A stretch of DNA of 64,000 nt from CALBPI01 sp039814545 (GTDB taxonomy: Bacteria > Pseudomonadota > Gammaproteobacteria > Steroidobacterales > Woeseiaceae), in assembly GCA_039814545.1 (NCBI GenBank), contig JBCCBB010000006.1, positions 1 through 64,000 on the forward strand, in the 5' to 3' direction. Shown here piece after piece: positions 25,793-35,405 of this stretch. Within the stretch, counting starts at the first letter, position 1. Every line of letters begins with the position of its first letter. The notes beneath the pieces are model-generated. The model was given only the letters and a program-made list of their open reading frames with translations, did no database searches and had not been told where the DNA came from. A program made the position numbers and the translations under genes.

Positions 25793-27501
25793 TTGATATA
25801 CCCCAGCTTTTCGAGCTTGATGAGCACGCGATGGGCCGCGAGGTCCGGCGTGAGCTTGGCCGTGTCGATAGCAAGCTCAGGCGTTTCCGGCGCCTCGTAG
25901 GGGTCATCAATGCCCGTGAAGCCCTTGATGATACCCGCCCGGGCCTTGGCATACAGGCCCTTGCGGTCGCGTGCCTCACAGACTTCGATGGGCGTGGCCA
26001 CATGGATTTCGATGAAGCCACCCAAGGGTGAAATCACCTCGCGCACTTGCTTGCGCGTCTGGGCATACGGCGCAATGGGCGCACAAATGGCGATGCCGCC
26101 GTTCTTGGTGATCTCACTGGCCACGAAACCGATGCGCTGGATGTTGAGGTCGCGGTGTTCCTTGGAGAAGCCGAGCTCGCTCGAGAGGTTCTTGCGCACG
26201 ATGTCGCCGTCGAGCAGCGTCACGGGGCGCGAGCCGTCCTCTAGCAGCTTGGTCATGAGCGCGTTGGCCACGGTCGACTTGCCCGAGCCGGAGAGGCCCG
26301 TGAAGAATATCGTGAAGCCCTGCTTGTTCCTGGGCGGGTAGGCCTGGCGCAGCTCTTCCACCACCTTGGGGTAAGAGAACCACTCAGGAATGTCGAGACC
26401 CTCGGCGAGCCGACGTCGAAACTCCGTGCCCGACAGCGTGAGCACCGTGTCGGACGGGTCGGTCGCGTCAGCGGGCACGTATTCGGCCTTGTTCTGCACG
26501 TAGACCATCATTTTGAAGGGCACCATCGTGATGTCCATCTCGGCCTCGTGCTCGCGGTAGAGTTCCTGCGCGTCGTAGGGACCGTAGAACGGGTTGCCGT
26601 CTTTATCATTGCCCGGGCCTGCGTGGTCGCGGCCGACGATGAAGTGCGTGCAGCCGTAGTTCTTGCGGATCAGCGCGTGCCAGATTGCTTCGCGCGGGCC
26701 GGCCATGCGCATGGCGAGGTTGAGCAGGCTCAGTGTTGTCGTCTGGTCGGGGTACTGCTCGAGCACGTGCTCGTAGCAGCGCACGCGCGTGAAGTGGTCA
26801 ATGTCGCCCGGCTTGGTCATGCCCACGACGGGCTGGATCAGCAGGTTGGCTTCGACTTCGGCCGCAGCACGGAACGTGATTTCCTGGTGCGCGCGGTGCA
26901 GCGGGTTGCGCGTCTGGAAGGCCACGACCTTGCGCCAGCCGAGCTTGCGGAATCTGCCCCGCAGCTCCGAGGGCGTGTCGCGCAGCAGCTTGAAGTCGTA
27001 GTAGGTCGGCGGTTCGATTCCGCGCACGGTGCCGCCCACGTAGACGGGGCCCGCCTGGTGCATGAGGTAGCTCACGCCCGGGTGGGTGTCGTCGGTGGTG
27101 CCAAACACGGTCTGGGCCTCGAAGGCCTTGTCGGGCGTCCAGATGTCGCTGACTTCGATCACGGCCAGCATGACGCCCTCGGCGTCGCGCAGTGCGACGG
27201 TGTCGCCCGCGTTGATCGTGGCCGCGAAGTCTTCGCTGACATCAAGCGTAATCGGCATCGGCCAGAGCACGCCGCTTGAGAGCCGCATGTCGGCGCACAC
27301 GCTGTCGTAGTCGGCCTTGCCCAGGAAGCCTTCAAGCGGCGAAAACGCACCGCACATGAGGAGATCGAGGTCGCAGACCTGGCGCGCGGTGAGATCCCAC
27401 GAGGGCAGGTCGCGCGAGCGTTCGCGCATGGCGTCCGCCTCGTGTTCCGGCAGGTAGAGTTCCTTGAGTTGGCCGCCGTGCGGCTCTTTGAATGCGCCCA
27501 T
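25789..27501 (-). CDS. Bifunctional ATP sulfurylase / adenylylsulfate kinase
   Basis: This 570-residue fusion converts sulfate to APS and then PAPS. The N-terminal part is a Sat-type ATP sulfurylase: VVAFQTRNPLHRAHQE contains the QTRNP and HxxH active-site motifs, and FIVGRDHAGPG is the second nucleotide motif. The C-terminal APS kinase starts near residue 396 with the P-loop GLSGSGKST at 402-410 and the DGD motif. The start at ATG 27501 removes 21 improbable upstream residues. It follows a TetR gene by 37 bases and overlaps ppa. PAPS could feed assimilation or sulfation; no reductase genes are nearby. Confidence 0.95.
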   Translation of the reverse strand: MGAFKEPHGGQLKELYLPEHEADAMRERSRDLPSWDLTARQVCDLDLLMCGAFSPLEGFLGKADYDSVCADMRLSSGVLWPMPITLDVSEDFAATINAGDTVALRDAEGVMLAVIEVSDIWTPDKAFEAQTVFGTTDDTHPGVSYLMHQAGPVYVGGTVRGIEPPTYYDFKLLRDTPSELRGRFRKLGWRKVVAFQTRNPLHRAHQEITFRAAAEVEANLLIQPVVGMTKPGDIDHFTRVRCYEHVLEQYPDQTTTLSLLNLAMRMAGPREAIWHALIRKNYGCTHFIVGRDHAGPGNDKDGNPFYGPYDAQELYREHEAEMDITMVPFKMMVYVQNKAEYVPADATDPSDTVLTLSGTEFRRRLAEGLDIPEWFSYPKVVEELRQAYPPRNKQGFTIFFTGLSGSGKSTVANALMTKLLEDGSRPVTLLDGDIVRKNLSSELGFSKEHRDLNIQRIGFVASEITKNGGIAICAPIAPYAQTRKQVREVISPLGGFIEIHVATPIEVCEARDRKGLYAKARAGIIKGFTGIDDPYEAPETPELAIDTAKLTPDLAAHRVLIKLEKLGYIK

Positions 27502-27538
27502 GTCTGGTGCCTTTATGTTTTGAAATGAGGAGGACGGG

Positions 27539-28141
27539 TCAGGCGACAGCCTGGACCACGCCACGGAGAATGAGGTCTGCGCACTGCTGTGCGAGAACCG
27601 TGGTGTCGAGGGTGTCGTCGCGGACGATGAGATCGCCCCAGGCGTTGCCGATGCCGATCACCGTTAGTGCGGCGAAATGGCTATCGAGGTCGGCGCGCAG
27701 CTCGCCTTTTTCGACGGCGCGCGCGAACAGGGCTTCGAGCGTCTTGCGGTAGCCGCTGCCGCGGGCGTGCAACTCGGTGCGGGCCGACTCGGGCAGGTAG
27801 AGCCGCTCGTCGTTGTAGACCTTCATGGCGTCGCGTCGCTCGCGAAACGCCGACAGGTGCGACTGGAACACGGCCAGCAGTCGAACGGCGAACGGCAGTG
27901 CCATAGCCGCGATGCCGTCGATCCGGCTCACGTAGTCTTCAATGCCGTAGGCGCAGACCTCTTCGAGTGCCTGCTGCTTGGACTTAAAGTAGTAGTAGAG
28001 GCTGCCCTGTTTGATGCCGAGGCGCTCGGCGATCGCCGTCGTGCTGGCGCCGTGGTAGCCGTGCTCAGCAAAGACGGCAGCCGCCGCCTCAAGGGCGGCG
28101 CGCTTTTTCTGGTTGTAGCGGGGCTGCTTGCGGTCGGCCAT
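27539..28141 (-). CDS. TetR/AcrR family transcriptional regulator
   Basis: A 200-residue repressor with the standard N-terminal helix-turn-helix: AAAAVFAEHGYHGASTTAIA, ERLGIKQGSLYYYFKSKQQAL at about residues 19-60. The C-terminal ligand domain is not specific enough to predict an effector. It lies directly upstream of the sulfurylase/kinase gene, and its own upstream region holds a perfect inverted repeat, so it may autoregulate and control the sulfate genes behind it. Confidence 0.92.
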   Translation of the reverse strand: MADRKQPRYNQKKRAALEAAAAVFAEHGYHGASTTAIAERLGIKQGSLYYYFKSKQQALEEVCAYGIEDYVSRIDGIAAMALPFAVRLLAVFQSHLSAFRERRDAMKVYNDERLYLPESARTELHARGSGYRKTLEALFARAVEKGELRADLDSHFAALTVIGIGNAWGDLIVRDDTLDTTVLAQQCADLILRGVVQAVA

Positions 28142-28169
28142 GACGGACGCTCAGTCGTCGGATGGCCAG

Positions 28170-28191
28170 AATTCTATGAATCTATAGAATT
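28170..28191. promoter_or_regulatory. Candidate TetR operator
   Basis: AATTCTAT (28170-28177) and ATAGAATT (28184-28191) form a perfect 8-base inverted repeat around a 6-base spacer, 29 bases upstream of the tetR start. The core CTATAG also occurs at 28267-28272 in the sequence CCTATAGAAAATAG, a possible second half-site. The size and position fit a TetR-family operator. Confidence 0.6.
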
Positions 28192-28287
28192 AATGCAAGT
28201 GAAAACGAGGTTATCGCGTCGATTAATTCCCAATCAGTGACTTAGGTCACAAGAAGATCGGTAATCCTATAGAAAATAGACCGCAAA

Positions 28288-29319
28288 TCACTCCGCGGCG
28301 TCGCTGACGCCCAGCCGCTCGTGCATGACCGGGCTCGTTGTCGTGTACTGCAGGTGCACCTTCTTGCCGGGTTCGAGCCGTGCCTTGATGGCAAACGCCG
28401 CGAGCGCCGCCTCGTGGAAGCCCGACAGGATGAGCTTCTTCTTGCCAGGGTAGAAGTTGATGTCGCCGATGGCATAGATGCCCGGCGTAGAGGTCTCGAA
28501 CTTCTCGGTGTCGACATTGATCGTCTTGCGATTGATGTCGAGTCCCCAGTCGGCGATCGGGCCGAGCTTGGGCGCGAGACCGAAGAACACCATGGCGTGG
28601 TCGGCGTCGATCGTGCTCTCGTTGCCTTCCTTGTCGACGATGGTCACGGATTCGAGCGTACCGTCGGTGCCGTGAAAGGCCTTGGCCTTCGTGTTCTCGT
28701 AGAGGTCCATCTCACCTGCGGCCACGAGCGCGCGCATCTTGTCGACGGACGCGTCGACGGCCCGGTACTCGTCGCGGCGGTGGATGAGCGTGATGTGCTC
28801 GGCGATGGGCTGCAGTGCCAATACCCAGTCGAGCGCCGAGTCGCCACCACCGAAGATGACGAGCTTCTTGCCCGCATATTGCTCGGGGTTTCGCACGCGG
28901 TAGACGATGCCCGTGCCCTCGTAGTCAGCAGCATCGGCTGCCCGGATCTGTCGTGGCTGGAACGAGCCGACGCCGGCCGCGATGATCACAGCGCTGGCCT
29001 CAAACTCGACGCCCTTAAAGGTCTTCAGATAGAAACCGTCACCGCGGGGCTCGAGCTCGGTCACCTCGTCGCCCAGGTGCAGCTCGGCGCCGAAGGGCTC
29101 GATCTGCTGGAGCAGGTTGTCCGTGAGCTCCTGGCCCGTGCACACGGGCACGGCCGGGATGTCGTAGATGGGCTTGTCGGGGTAGAGCTCCGTGCACTGG
29201 CCGCCGGGCTGCGCAATCGAGTCCACGACGTGTGCCTTGAGGCCCAGCAGGCCAAGCTCGAATACCTGGAACAGGCCGCACGGGCCCGCGCCGACGATGA
29301 CGACGTCTGTCTTGATCAA
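28288..29319 (-). CDS. Ferredoxin/flavodoxin-NADP reductase, thioredoxin-reductase-like
   Basis: A 343-residue flavoprotein beginning at TTG 29319 with the FAD motif VVIVGAGPCGLF and the second motif ADHAMVFFGLAP, then GIYAIGDI near the C-terminus. The NAD(P) motif is VIFGGGDSALDW. The CxxC pair of thioredoxin reductase is absent, which places it in the YumC-type ferredoxin-NADP reductase group. It transfers electrons between NADPH and ferredoxin or flavodoxin. It is divergent from the aldehyde dehydrogenase gene and 146 bases upstream of the tetR gene. Confidence 0.9.
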   Translation of the reverse strand: MIKTDVVIVGAGPCGLFQVFELGLLGLKAHVVDSIAQPGGQCTELYPDKPIYDIPAVPVCTGQELTDNLLQQIEPFGAELHLGDEVTELEPRGDGFYLKTFKGVEFEASAVIIAAGVGSFQPRQIRAADAADYEGTGIVYRVRNPEQYAGKKLVIFGGGDSALDWVLALQPIAEHITLIHRRDEYRAVDASVDKMRALVAAGEMDLYENTKAKAFHGTDGTLESVTIVDKEGNESTIDADHAMVFFGLAPKLGPIADWGLDINRKTINVDTEKFETSTPGIYAIGDINFYPGKKKLILSGFHEAALAAFAIKARLEPGKKVHLQYTTTSPVMHERLGVSDAAE

Positions 29320-29436
29320 GGGTCTTGCCTTCGCATTGGAGGAACCCGCTGATTATATCGAACCGGCCGGCGTGCCGCGCCGCAAGGCGCTACCATGTGG
29401 GGATTCGACACACCGCCGCGACAAGGACCCGCCACC

Positions 29437-30867
29437 ATGCGCGACTACCTAAAGTTCTACATCAACGGGAAATGGGTTGACCCGGCCGAGCCGGCCACGA
29501 TCGAGGTCGTCAACCCCGCCACAGAGCAGCCGTTCGCGCGTGTGAGCGCAGGCAGCGCCGCCGACGTCGATCGCGCCGTCGCCGCGGCACGGGCGGCATT
29601 CGAAAGCTGGTCCCAGTCGACTGTCGAGGACCGAGTAGCGCTGTTCGAGCGCATCGTCGCGGGCTACAAGGCGCGCATGGGCGAGCTGGGTGCCGCCATC
29701 AGTGAAGAAATGGGCGCGCCGGCCGGATTCGCCACGAAGGTGCAGGCGGGCTCGGGGCTCGGCCACTTCATCACGATGCAGAAGCTCTTGCCCAAATTTG
29801 AGTTTCAAGAGCAGAAGGGTGATCACTTCCTGAGCCGCGAGGCCATCGGCGTCTGCGGGCTCATCACGCCCTGGAACTGGCCGCAAAACCAGATTGCCTG
29901 CAAGGTCGCACCCGCGCTTGCCGCGGGCTGCACGATGGTGCTCAAGCCCAGCGAGGTGGCGCCCATCGACGCGATGATCCTGGCCGAGATTCTCGATGAG
30001 GCCGGCGTGCCGCCGGGCGTGTTCAACCTCGTCAACGGCGACGGCCCGTCTGTGGGTGCCGCCATGTCCGCGCACCCCGACATCGACATGATGTCCTTCA
30101 CGGGCTCGACGCGCGCGGGCGTGGCTGTGGCCAAGGCGTCAGCTGACAGCGTCAAGCGTGTGGCGCAGGAACTCGGCGGTAAGTCGCCCAATGTGCTGCT
30201 CGACGACGTGGACCTTGAGGCCGCCGTGACCAGTGGTGCGCGCCAGGTGTTTGCGAACTCGGGCCAGTCCTGCAATGCGCCCACGCGCATGATCGTGCCG
30301 CGCGCGATGCTCGCAGACGCCGCGGCGATCGCTGCGAAGGTGGCCGAGAAAACGACGGTCGGCGATCCCAACGACGAGGACACGCGGATCGGGCCTGTGG
30401 TCAGCGAAATTCAGTTCGGGAAAATCCAGGAGTTGATCCAGGCCGGCATTGACGAAGGCGCGACGCTTGTCGCGGGCGGCACGGGTCGACCCGAGGGTCT
30501 CGACACGGGTTACTACGTGAAGCCCACCGTGTTCAGCGACGTCACCAATGACATGACGATTGCGCGCGAGGAAATCTTCGGGCCCGTGCTCGTGCTGATC
30601 CCCTACGACCACGAAGACGATGCCATCGATATCGCCAACGATACGCCTTACGGCCTTGCGGGTTACGTGCAGGCGGGTGATCCGCAGCGCGCGGTCAGTG
30701 TGGCCGCACGTATCCGCGCCGGGAGCATCCACATCAACGGCCAGGGCCCGTCGCTCATGGCGCCTTTCGGAGGCTACAAGCAGTCAGGCAACGGTCGCGA
30801 GTGGGGGCCGCTGGGCCTCGAGGAGTTCCTCGAGGTGAAATCGGTGTTCCTGCCGAAGTCAGCCTGA
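29437..30867 (+). CDS. NAD(P)-dependent aldehyde dehydrogenase
   Basis: A 476-residue cytoplasmic enzyme that oxidises an aldehyde to a carboxylate. ATG 29437 is chosen because it gives the usual MRDYLKFYINGKWVDP start. The catalytic Cys279 is in FANSGQSCNAPTRM and the general base Glu245 in AQELGGKSP; the NAD-binding ITPWNWP and FTGSTRAG motifs are present. The substrate cannot be told from sequence. It overlaps the convergent glgX stop by 9 bases. Confidence 0.93.
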   Translation: MRDYLKFYINGKWVDPAEPATIEVVNPATEQPFARVSAGSAADVDRAVAAARAAFESWSQSTVEDRVALFERIVAGYKARMGELGAAISEEMGAPAGFATKVQAGSGLGHFITMQKLLPKFEFQEQKGDHFLSREAIGVCGLITPWNWPQNQIACKVAPALAAGCTMVLKPSEVAPIDAMILAEILDEAGVPPGVFNLVNGDGPSVGAAMSAHPDIDMMSFTGSTRAGVAVAKASADSVKRVAQELGGKSPNVLLDDVDLEAAVTSGARQVFANSGQSCNAPTRMIVPRAMLADAAAIAAKVAEKTTVGDPNDEDTRIGPVVSEIQFGKIQELIQAGIDEGATLVAGGTGRPEGLDTGYYVKPTVFSDVTNDMTIAREEIFGPVLVLIPYDHEDDAIDIANDTPYGLAGYVQAGDPQRAVSVAARIRAGSIHINGQGPSLMAPFGGYKQSGNGREWGPLGLEEFLEVKSVFLPKSA

Positions 30868-32919
30868 CGCGCGCGGCCAGCGCACGCAGACGAGGCTGCG
30901 GTCGACGAGCGTGAGCTCGCCAGCCTCGGGACCCGCCTGATCGGGATGGCTCGAGAAGGCGAGCTGCCAGGCGCCAGTGTCGGCAATGTCGGGCAGGGCA
31001 AAGGGCACGTCGCAGCCCGTCGGGTTCATGAGTACAGCGACCGCTTCGTCTTTGGGCGACTGCGGTGCGTCATTGTCCGTGGCGACGAGCAGCATGGTCA
31101 GTGCCTGCGCGTGGTGCCAGTCGATGCCCTCGAGCGGCCGGCTGTCGGGCGCAAGCCAGTCGATATTAGGCACGCCTGACGCGTTGGCACTCGCGCCGTG
31201 CCGATAACCAGCCTGGCGCAACAACGGTGTGCTGCGCCGCAAAGCGATGAGCTGCCGGACGGCGTCGAGGAAATCGGCGTCCACGTCTTCCCAGTCGACC
31301 CAGCTCATCGCGTTGTCTTGCGCGTAGGCGTTGTTGTTGCCCTGCTGCGTGCGGCCGAATTCATCGCCCGCCAGCAGCATCGGTGTGCCCTGCGCGAGGA
31401 ACAAGGTTGCCAGCAGGTTCAGACGCTGACGCCGGCGTAAAGCCTCGATATGTGGATTGTCTGTGGGCCCTTCGACGCCGTGGTTGGCCGAGAAATTGTG
31501 TTGGTGGCCGTCGCGGTTGTTTTCGCCGTTTGCTTCGTTATGCGGTCGGTCGTAGCTCACGAGATCGCGGAGTGTGAAGCCGTCGTGGCTCGTGATGAAG
31601 TTGACGCTGGCCCAGGGTGGCCGACCGCTACCTTCGAACACGTCGGCCGAGCCGTGCAGGCGGCGCGCCATAGCTGGCGACTGGCGCTCGTCGCCGTGCC
31701 AGAACTGCCGCGAGACATCGCGGAAGCGGTCGTTCCATTCGGCCCAGGGTGCTGCGAAGTGGCCAAGCTGGTAGCCGCCCGGCCCGATGTCCCAGGGTTC
31801 GGCGACGAGTTTCGTGTGACGCAGGACTTCGTCTTCGGCGATCTTGCGCAGCATCGGGTGCGTGTTGTCGAAGCCCGTGAAATAGCGTCCGAGGATGGGT
31901 GCCAGGTCGAAGCGGAAGCCATCCACGCCCATCTCACCGGCCCAGTAGCGCAGGCTGTCGACAACAAGCTGCTGTGTGGCCCAGTGGTCGGCGTTAATCG
32001 TGTTGCCCGTGCCCGTGTCGTTCACGTAGTCACCGGGCGCCTGCGGCAACACGCGGTAGTAGGCCAGGTTGTCGATGCCACGCAGCGAGAGCGTGGGGCC
32101 TGATGCGTTGCCCTCGGCGGTATGGTTGTAGACCACATCGAGGATAACCTCGAGGCCGGCATCGTGCAGCGTGTCGACCATCTCGCGAAATTCGGTGACG
32201 GGATCGTCGCCCGCGTAACGTGGCATGGGCGCGAAGTACGAAAGTGTGTTGTAGCCCCAGGTATTCGACAGGTCGCGCTGCGCGAGAAAATGCTCGTCCA
32301 CAAACGCGTGCACGGGCATCAATTCGACCGACGTGACGCCGAGTGCTTTCAGGTACTCGACGACCTGGCCGTTGGCGAGCCCGCGGAAGCGGCCGCGTTC
32401 GTGGTCATCGAGCGCCGAGTGGCGCATCGTGAAGCCGCGCACGTTGAGCTCGTAGAACATCGTGTCGCGCCACGGCACCTGCGGCCGTCGGCGCACCGTC
32501 GGCCCTTCGGCTGTGACGACACCGCGCGGCACGTAGGGTGCGCTGTCGCGTCGGTCGGCCAGCGCGCCGCCGCGGCCGCGATGTGCGAACAGCGTTGGGT
32601 GCCACTGGAAGGGTCCATCGATCTGGCGGGCGTACGGGTCGAGCAACAGCTTGGCCGGGTTGCAGCGCAGGCCCTTGGCCGGTGCCCAGTCGCCATGCAC
32701 GCGGTAGCCGTAGCGCTGCCCCGCCGTGAGTCCGGGCACGAAGCCGTGCCAGGTATCACCCGAGCGCGCGGGCAAGTCGAGTTTGTTCGTCTCATTGCCT
32801 TCGGCATCGAACAAACACAACTCAACGCGCTGCGCCGCCGACGAGAACAGCGCGAAGTTCACGCCGTCGTCTGTGACGGTTGGGCCTGGGCGCGCGGGGT
32901 CGCCCGCTTCGATGATCAC
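30859..32919 (-). CDS. glgX: Glycogen debranching enzyme
   Basis: GlgX (GH13_11) cleaves alpha-1,6 branches of phosphorylase-limit glycogen. GTG 32919 is chosen as start because it overlaps the glgP stop as GTGA and gives MIIEAGDPARPGPT, leading into the CBM48 domain (NFALFSSAAQRVELCLFD). The catalytic residues are Asp338 (GFRFDLAP), Glu374 (LVAEPWDIGPGG) and Asp446 (TSHDGF). The 686 residues fit the family. As the last gene of the glg operon it would release maltotetraose-sized oligomers for MalQ and GlgP. Confidence 0.95.
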   Translation of the reverse strand: MIIEAGDPARPGPTVTDDGVNFALFSSAAQRVELCLFDAEGNETNKLDLPARSGDTWHGFVPGLTAGQRYGYRVHGDWAPAKGLRCNPAKLLLDPYARQIDGPFQWHPTLFAHRGRGGALADRRDSAPYVPRGVVTAEGPTVRRRPQVPWRDTMFYELNVRGFTMRHSALDDHERGRFRGLANGQVVEYLKALGVTSVELMPVHAFVDEHFLAQRDLSNTWGYNTLSYFAPMPRYAGDDPVTEFREMVDTLHDAGLEVILDVVYNHTAEGNASGPTLSLRGIDNLAYYRVLPQAPGDYVNDTGTGNTINADHWATQQLVVDSLRYWAGEMGVDGFRFDLAPILGRYFTGFDNTHPMLRKIAEDEVLRHTKLVAEPWDIGPGGYQLGHFAAPWAEWNDRFRDVSRQFWHGDERQSPAMARRLHGSADVFEGSGRPPWASVNFITSHDGFTLRDLVSYDRPHNEANGENNRDGHQHNFSANHGVEGPTDNPHIEALRRRQRLNLLATLFLAQGTPMLLAGDEFGRTQQGNNNAYAQDNAMSWVDWEDVDADFLDAVRQLIALRRSTPLLRQAGYRHGASANASGVPNIDWLAPDSRPLEGIDWHHAQALTMLLVATDNDAPQSPKDEAVAVLMNPTGCDVPFALPDIADTGAWQLAFSSHPDQAGPEAGELTLVDRSLVCVRWPRASG

Positions 32920-35405
32920 CAGTCCCCGAGCGGGGTCAGCCGCCAGATGTCGTCGTTGTACTGGTGCATCGTGCGGTCCGTCGAGAACCGTCCCGAGGCG
33001 GCCGCGTTTAGGATGCTCTTGCGCGTCCATGCTTCAGAGTCGGCGGCCAGCGTATCGACGTCGTTTTGTGCCGCCAGGAAGCCTGCGAAATCGGCTGACG
33101 TCATCCACGGGTCATGCGGGTCGCGCAGCGACGCAATGATACCGTCGAAGATGCCGGGCTCGCGCTGGTTGAAATGCCCCGACTCAAGCAGACGAACGAC
33201 GGCCGCAAGGTCAGGGTCCGCCGCAATGATCGCGGCCGGGTTGTAGCTACCTTGGGTGGCTTGCACCTCCTCGACGGTCAGGCCGAACAGGAAGAAGTGG
33301 TCTTCGCCTACGGCTTCGCGAATCTCGACGTTGGCGCCATCGAGCGTGCCGATGGTCAGCGCGCCATTCATCATGAACTTCATGTTGCCCGTGCCCGACG
33401 CTTCCTTACCGGCTGTTGAGATCTGCTCAGAGAGTTCCGCAGCGGGGCAGATACGTTCCATGGCCGAGACGTTGTAGTCGGGGTAGAAAACGAGTCGCAG
33501 CAAGCCCTCGGTGCGCGGGTCGTTGTTCACGACCGTCGCCACATTGTTGATGAGTTTGACGATCTCCTTGGCGCGCACGTAACCGGGCGCGGCCTTGCCG
33601 CCGATGATGACGGCGCGTGGCTGCATGCCGTCAGTTTCGCCTGCAGAGATGCGGATGTAGCGGTGGATGACGTGCAGCACGTTGAGCAGCTGGCGCTTGT
33701 ACTCGTGGATACGTTTGACCTGCACGTCGAAGATCATGTCGGGCGTGAGCTTCACGCCCGTGCGCTCGCGAATATCACGCGCCAGCAGCAGTTTGTTGTG
33801 GCGCTTGGACGCACGCCAGGCGTCGCGGAACGCGGCATCGTCGACGAGCGGTCGCAGTTGCTCGAGTTGCGGCAGGTCCGTGACCCAGCCGTCGCCAATG
33901 CGGCTCGTGATGAGCTCCGACAGGGCCGGGTTGCAGGCTGCGAGCCAGCGGCGCTGTGTCACACCGTTGGTCTTATTGTTGAACTTGTCGGGCGTGAGCG
34001 CGTGAAAGTCGCGGAACAGACCTTCTGTGAGCAGCGCCGAGTGCAGCGCGGCCACGCCGTTGACGGAGCGGCTGCCAACGATGGCCAGGTAGGCCATCCG
34101 CAGCATGGGCGCGTGGCCTTCTTCGACGAGCGACATGCGACGCAGCCGTGTGGTGTCACCGGGCCAGCGCTGCGCCACGTCGGCCAGGAAGCGGGCATTG
34201 ATTTCGAGAATGATCTCAAGCACGCGCGGCAGCAGGTCGCGGAACATGGCTACGGGCCACTTCTCGAGCGCCTCGGGCAGCAGTGTGTGGTTGGTGTAGG
34301 CCATCGTCGAGGTTGTAATGGACCAGGCCGTATCCCAATCCATTCCGTGGTCGTCCATGAGCAGGCGCATGAGCTCGGCAACCGCAACGGCCGGGTGCGT
34401 GTCGTTGAGCTGGAAGCAGTGCTTGTCAGCGAAGGTCGAGAAGTCGTCGCCGTGGCGCGCCTGCCAATCAGCGATGATGTCCTGCAGGCTCGCGCTGGCG
34501 AGGAAGTACTGCTGCCGCAGTCGCAAGACCTGGCCGTTTTCGTTCGCAGCATTCGGGTAGAGCACCATCGTGATGTTCTCGGCCGTGTTCTTGTCGCGCA
34601 CGGCGTCGGCATAGCTGCCTGCATTGAACTCACCAAGGTCGAAGGCTTCCGCGGCTTCGGCCGACCAGAGGCGCAGCGTGTTCACGACGTTGTTGCGGTA
34701 TCCCGGAACCGGCACGTCGTAGGGCACGGCCGATACAGTCTCCGCATCGACCCACCGCCAGCCTATGCTGCCGTCGTCGCGCGCGTAGCTTTCGGTGCGG
34801 CCGCCGAAGCGTACCTGGCGCACGAGGTCGCGACGACGGATTTCCCAGGGGAAGCCGTCGGCAAGCCAGGAATCCGGCTCCTCAACCTGGCGACCGTCGC
34901 GCAGCTGTTGGTGGAACATGCCGTAGCGGTAACGAATGCCGTAACCGATCACGGGCAGCCCCAGTGTGGCGCAGCTGTCGAGGAAGCAGGCGGCGAGGCG
35001 CCCGAGACCACCGTTACCGAGGCCGGCATCGTGCTCGGCTTGCTCGACGTCTTCGAGTGCGATTCCGATGCGCTGCATGGCTTCACGCGCGGCGGGTTCC
35101 AGGTCGAGGTTGAGCAGGGCGTTGCCGAGCAGGCGCCCCATGAGAAATTCGAGTGACAGGTAGGCCGTGCGCTTGGCATCGGCCTCGACGCGTTTTTGGT
35201 GCGTCTCCGACCAGCGCTCCATAAGCCGGTCGCGCACGGCGTAGGCCAGCGCCTGGCAGGCGTAAGGGTTGCCGGGCTCGAGCGCAAACTGCCCCAGCGT
35301 GAGGCTGAAGTAGTGGCGAAAGTCCTTGAGGATGGCGTCCGCATCCATGCCCAGCGTTTCTGCGGCAAGCGCCGCGTCGTGTTTGGCGGTCGGGTGTGTA
35401 CTCAC
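32916..35405 (-). CDS. glgP: Glycogen/maltodextrin phosphorylase
   Basis: The 829-residue PLP enzyme releases glucose-1-phosphate from glycogen ends. The PLP lysine is in EASGTGNMKFMMNGALTIGT, followed by DGANVEI; the N-terminal half has LGNGGLGRLAACFLDS and YGIRYRYGMF. The GTG start overlaps the glgB stop (GTGA), and its own stop overlaps the glgX start, so the three genes are translationally linked. It provides the degradative branch against GlgA/GlgB in the same operon. Confidence 0.97.
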   Translation of the reverse strand: MSTHPTAKHDAALAAETLGMDADAILKDFRHYFSLTLGQFALEPGNPYACQALAYAVRDRLMERWSETHQKRVEADAKRTAYLSLEFLMGRLLGNALLNLDLEPAAREAMQRIGIALEDVEQAEHDAGLGNGGLGRLAACFLDSCATLGLPVIGYGIRYRYGMFHQQLRDGRQVEEPDSWLADGFPWEIRRRDLVRQVRFGGRTESYARDDGSIGWRWVDAETVSAVPYDVPVPGYRNNVVNTLRLWSAEAAEAFDLGEFNAGSYADAVRDKNTAENITMVLYPNAANENGQVLRLRQQYFLASASLQDIIADWQARHGDDFSTFADKHCFQLNDTHPAVAVAELMRLLMDDHGMDWDTAWSITTSTMAYTNHTLLPEALEKWPVAMFRDLLPRVLEIILEINARFLADVAQRWPGDTTRLRRMSLVEEGHAPMLRMAYLAIVGSRSVNGVAALHSALLTEGLFRDFHALTPDKFNNKTNGVTQRRWLAACNPALSELITSRIGDGWVTDLPQLEQLRPLVDDAAFRDAWRASKRHNKLLLARDIRERTGVKLTPDMIFDVQVKRIHEYKRQLLNVLHVIHRYIRISAGETDGMQPRAVIIGGKAAPGYVRAKEIVKLINNVATVVNNDPRTEGLLRLVFYPDYNVSAMERICPAAELSEQISTAGKEASGTGNMKFMMNGALTIGTLDGANVEIREAVGEDHFFLFGLTVEEVQATQGSYNPAAIIAADPDLAAVVRLLESGHFNQREPGIFDGIIASLRDPHDPWMTSADFAGFLAAQNDVDTLAADSEAWTRKSILNAAASGRFSTDRTMHQYNDDIWRLTPLGDW

